Below are positions 25,151 to 26,627 of a DNA stretch of 26,627 nt, in pieces (within the stretch, counting starts at the first letter, position 1; each line of letters opens with the position of its first letter). Origin of the DNA: a virus; IMG/VR virus record IMGVR_UViG_3300046010_004033, positions 1 through 26,627 of that record, one strand, 5' to 3'. The position numbers and the translations under genes were made by a program. The notes under the pieces were generated by a model. The model had not been told where the DNA came from. It worked only from the letters and a program-made list of their open reading frames with translations, and ran no database searches.

Positions 25151-25948
25151 ATGACGATTAAGATTAGCCAACTTGCAAATTTAACGGTAGTCCAAGCCAA
25201 TACCGTAGTTCCTGTTGTAAGCAATATCACTGGCACATTGACTACGGTGCAGGCTAATGTCCAACAATTAAGAGATTATATTGTTGCTACAGGAGTAAGT
25301 GCAAATATTACAGCATTGTATACCAATGCGGCCACACAGAGCGATCTAATCATAGGTATCAATAGCAACGTTACACAGGCCAACTTAGGTATGAAAGGAT
25401 ATGTAGACAGCATATCAGGCAGTGAAAGCATCGCTAACGTAAATATGAAAGGATACATTGACGGGCAAATCACAGCAGCTAACACAGGAGTCACAGCTTC
25501 TAATATTGGTATGAAGGGCTATGTAGATCAGGCTAATAGTATACAATCAGCACAGATTAACGCAGCTAACATTGGCATCATTGGATACATAAATCTTGGT
25601 AACACTTCAATGAAATCATATGTCGATGGGCAAATCACAGCAGCCAATACCAGTGTTACATCCGCTAACGTAGGTATGAAAGGATATGTTGATAATCAAA
25701 CTTATAGTAATGTACAGGCCTTTGCATTTTTAGTCACCGAACTTCCAAATTATGAAGGAGATATTGGAGTTAATGTCAACATCACCGATGGAACAGTCAC
25801 AGCAGACAGCTTTGTTGGTAATGGTAGTCAGCTGACTGGTATAGCCTATACCATGGGTAATATTAGCCATTGGGCAAGTAATGTAACTACTATATCTGCA
25901 GCATTAGATCAGTTAGCTGAACGTATATATAACATTGAGAATCCATAA
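25151..25948 (+). CDS. Repeat-rich tail-fibre-like structural protein
   Basis: This 265-residue protein opens with ISQLANLTVVQANTVVPVV, a start typical of small phage fibre or neck-type proteins that list discretised strands. Residues 78-183 contain six copies of N-x-G-M-K-G-Y-V-D or close variants, beginning at 78, 96, 118, 140, 151 and 173, separated by runs such as GQITAANT. The C-terminal part has DSFVGNGSQLTGI, a motif common near the ends of trimeric phage fibres, and then a helix (ISAALDQLAERIYNIENP) that could trimerise. No enzyme or adhesin domain is recognised. The gene starts two bases after the giant gene's stop, with GAGGA (25140-25144) six bases upstream, and has its own promoter candidate. 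It probably forms a thin fibre or a connector at the baseplate edge; this role is inferred. Confidence 0.6.
   Translation: MTIKISQLANLTVVQANTVVPVVSNITGTLTTVQANVQQLRDYIVATGVSANITALYTNAATQSDLIIGINSNVTQANLGMKGYVDSISGSESIANVNMKGYIDGQITAANTGVTASNIGMKGYVDQANSIQSAQINAANIGIIGYINLGNTSMKSYVDGQITAANTSVTSANVGMKGYVDNQTYSNVQAFAFLVTELPNYEGDIGVNVNITDGTVTADSFVGNGSQLTGIAYTMGNISHWASNVTTISAALDQLAERIYNIENP
25382..25699 (+). repeat. Six-copy 11/22-residue repeat in the fibre-like protein
   Basis: Units start with Asn at residues 78, 96, 118, 140, 151 and 173. The spacings are 18, 22, 22, 11 and 22 residues, so all but the first are multiples of 11. At DNA level the 17-mer GGGCAAATCACAGCAGC occurs at 25463-25479 and again at 25628-25644, 165 bases (55 codons) apart, showing fairly recent duplication. 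Confidence 0.85.
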
Positions 25949-25956
25949 GGAATAAC

Positions 25957-26627
25957 ATGGACAATACAGCGATAAATAAGAGTATGGATACTAAACTAAA
26001 TCAAAATCAACCCGAAAAGAAGCCTGATGAACGCGGCGGAATTTACCTCCAAGGCCATCTCAAGATATTTGACCCCAAATCTAAGGAAGTCTTCGTGGAC
26101 AAGCGCAACGCCATACACTATGAAAATTTTTCAGTATGTCTAGCACAAAACGCCGCAAACAAGGGCACTAATTTTATTACTGAGATGCACTTTGGCAACG
26201 GTGGTACTACGGTAGACCCTACTGGTGTTATCACTTATTTGCCTACTAATACCAACGTACAAAACGCTGATTTGTATAATCCTACATATTTTAAGATCGT
26301 AGATGATACAAATGCGGCTAATACTGACCCACTGAATAACAAGCTAACGGTAAATCACACCCCAGGATTAAAATACACAGACATATTAGTTACCTGTCTA
26401 TTGGACTACGGTGAACCAAGTAATCAAGCAGCATTTGATAATAGTCAAAATTTAAATGAACCTTTTGTATTTGACGAACTAGGTTTATTTGGATCATTAC
26501 CTGGTGCCAATGGTCTAGGTGCAGGTTTACCACTATTAACACATGTGATTTTTAGCCCGGTGCAGAAGGCACTGAATAGGCTTATTCAAATTGAGTATAC
26601 GGTGAGAGTTCAAACGCTAACAAACTT
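25957..26627 (+). CDS. Probable virion structural protein, N-terminal part (cut by window edge)
   Basis: An open frame of 223 codons runs from the ATG at 25957 to the right edge. AAGGA at 25947-25951 is a good ribosome site. The first 25 or so residues are polar (Asn/Gln/Lys/Asp). Then comes a folded-looking part: GGIYLQGHLKIFDPKSKEVF, VDKRNAIHYENFSV, and FITEMHFGNGGTTVDPTGVI. Later segments are DILVTCLLDYGEP, FVFDELGLFGSLPG and a final strand IQIEYTVRVQT. The opening G-H-L-K-I-x-D-P and D-K-R-N-A-I-H-Y-E-N strings resemble conserved structural proteins I associate with the late regions of large myoviruses, but I cannot name a function. It sits 8 bases after the fibre-like gene and is likely co-transcribed with it. 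No membrane segment was seen. Confidence 0.65.
   Translation, partial: MDNTAINKSMDTKLNQNQPEKKPDERGGIYLQGHLKIFDPKSKEVFVDKRNAIHYENFSVCLAQNAANKGTNFITEMHFGNGGTTVDPTGVITYLPTNTNVQNADLYNPTYFKIVDDTNAANTDPLNNKLTVNHTPGLKYTDILVTCLLDYGEPSNQAAFDNSQNLNEPFVFDELGLFGSLPGANGLGAGLPLLTHVIFSPVQKALNRLIQIEYTVRVQTLTN

Noticed and set aside
25971-25978. GATAAATA inside the start of the last gene as a further late promoter
   Set aside because: It lies after the best start codon (25957) and only five bases before the next ATG (25984), leaving no room for a leader with a ribosome site; it is probably coding (Ala-Ile-Asn-Lys).

Overview
The window is a piece of the late structural region of a tailed phage with a contractile tail (T4-like myovirus). 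The evidence is an uninterrupted run of baseplate genes in a recognisable T4-type order: a tail-tube initiator/cap-like protein, a gp53-like wedge protein, a baseplate hub protein, a gp5-like spike, gp25, gp6, then one very large structural gene and fibre-type genes. All are on the plus strand with short or overlapping junctions. The host cannot be named. Several modules (cupredoxin-like, FG-GAP, Gly-rich beta repeats, N-x-G-M-K-G-Y-V-D fibre repeats) are of a kind I associate with large marine phages, so an aquatic source is an inference.

Layout. 1-380 is the start of a minus-strand gene of unknown function that runs off the left edge. 381-452 is a divergent intergenic region with a candidate late promoter facing right and a candidate -10 box facing left. 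453-6125 holds the central baseplate: tube initiator-like protein, gp53-like wedge protein, a 918-residue hub protein carrying an N-terminal tail-lysozyme domain, a gp5-like spike without lysozyme, and gp25. A GATAAATA late-promoter candidate at 6149 precedes a double-length gp6-like wedge protein (1211 residues) with a calcium-site-like motif and a Gly/Ser tail. 9855-25148 is a single 5097-residue ORF in the position of T4 gene 7, more than half of the window. A second GATAAATA copy lies in its last codons, ahead of a repeat-rich fibre-like gene (25151-25948) and a further structural-type gene cut by the right edge.

How they work together (inference from families). Hub, spike and lysozyme form the central puncturing device. 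The initiator-like protein starts the tail tube. gp53, gp25, gp6 and the giant protein build the wedges around the hub, and the fibre-like products sit at the periphery.

The most remarkable object is the giant protein. I read in it seven FG-GAP-type blades (an integrin-alpha-like seven-bladed propeller) stretched by large inserts, a cupredoxin-like module with a complete His-Cys-His-Met set plus a degenerate copy before it, and several Asn/Val/Thr-rich beta modules that appear to split conserved core motifs. No tRNA, rRNA, CRISPR array, insertion sequence or integrase was seen. There is no gene-free stretch longer than 300 bases.
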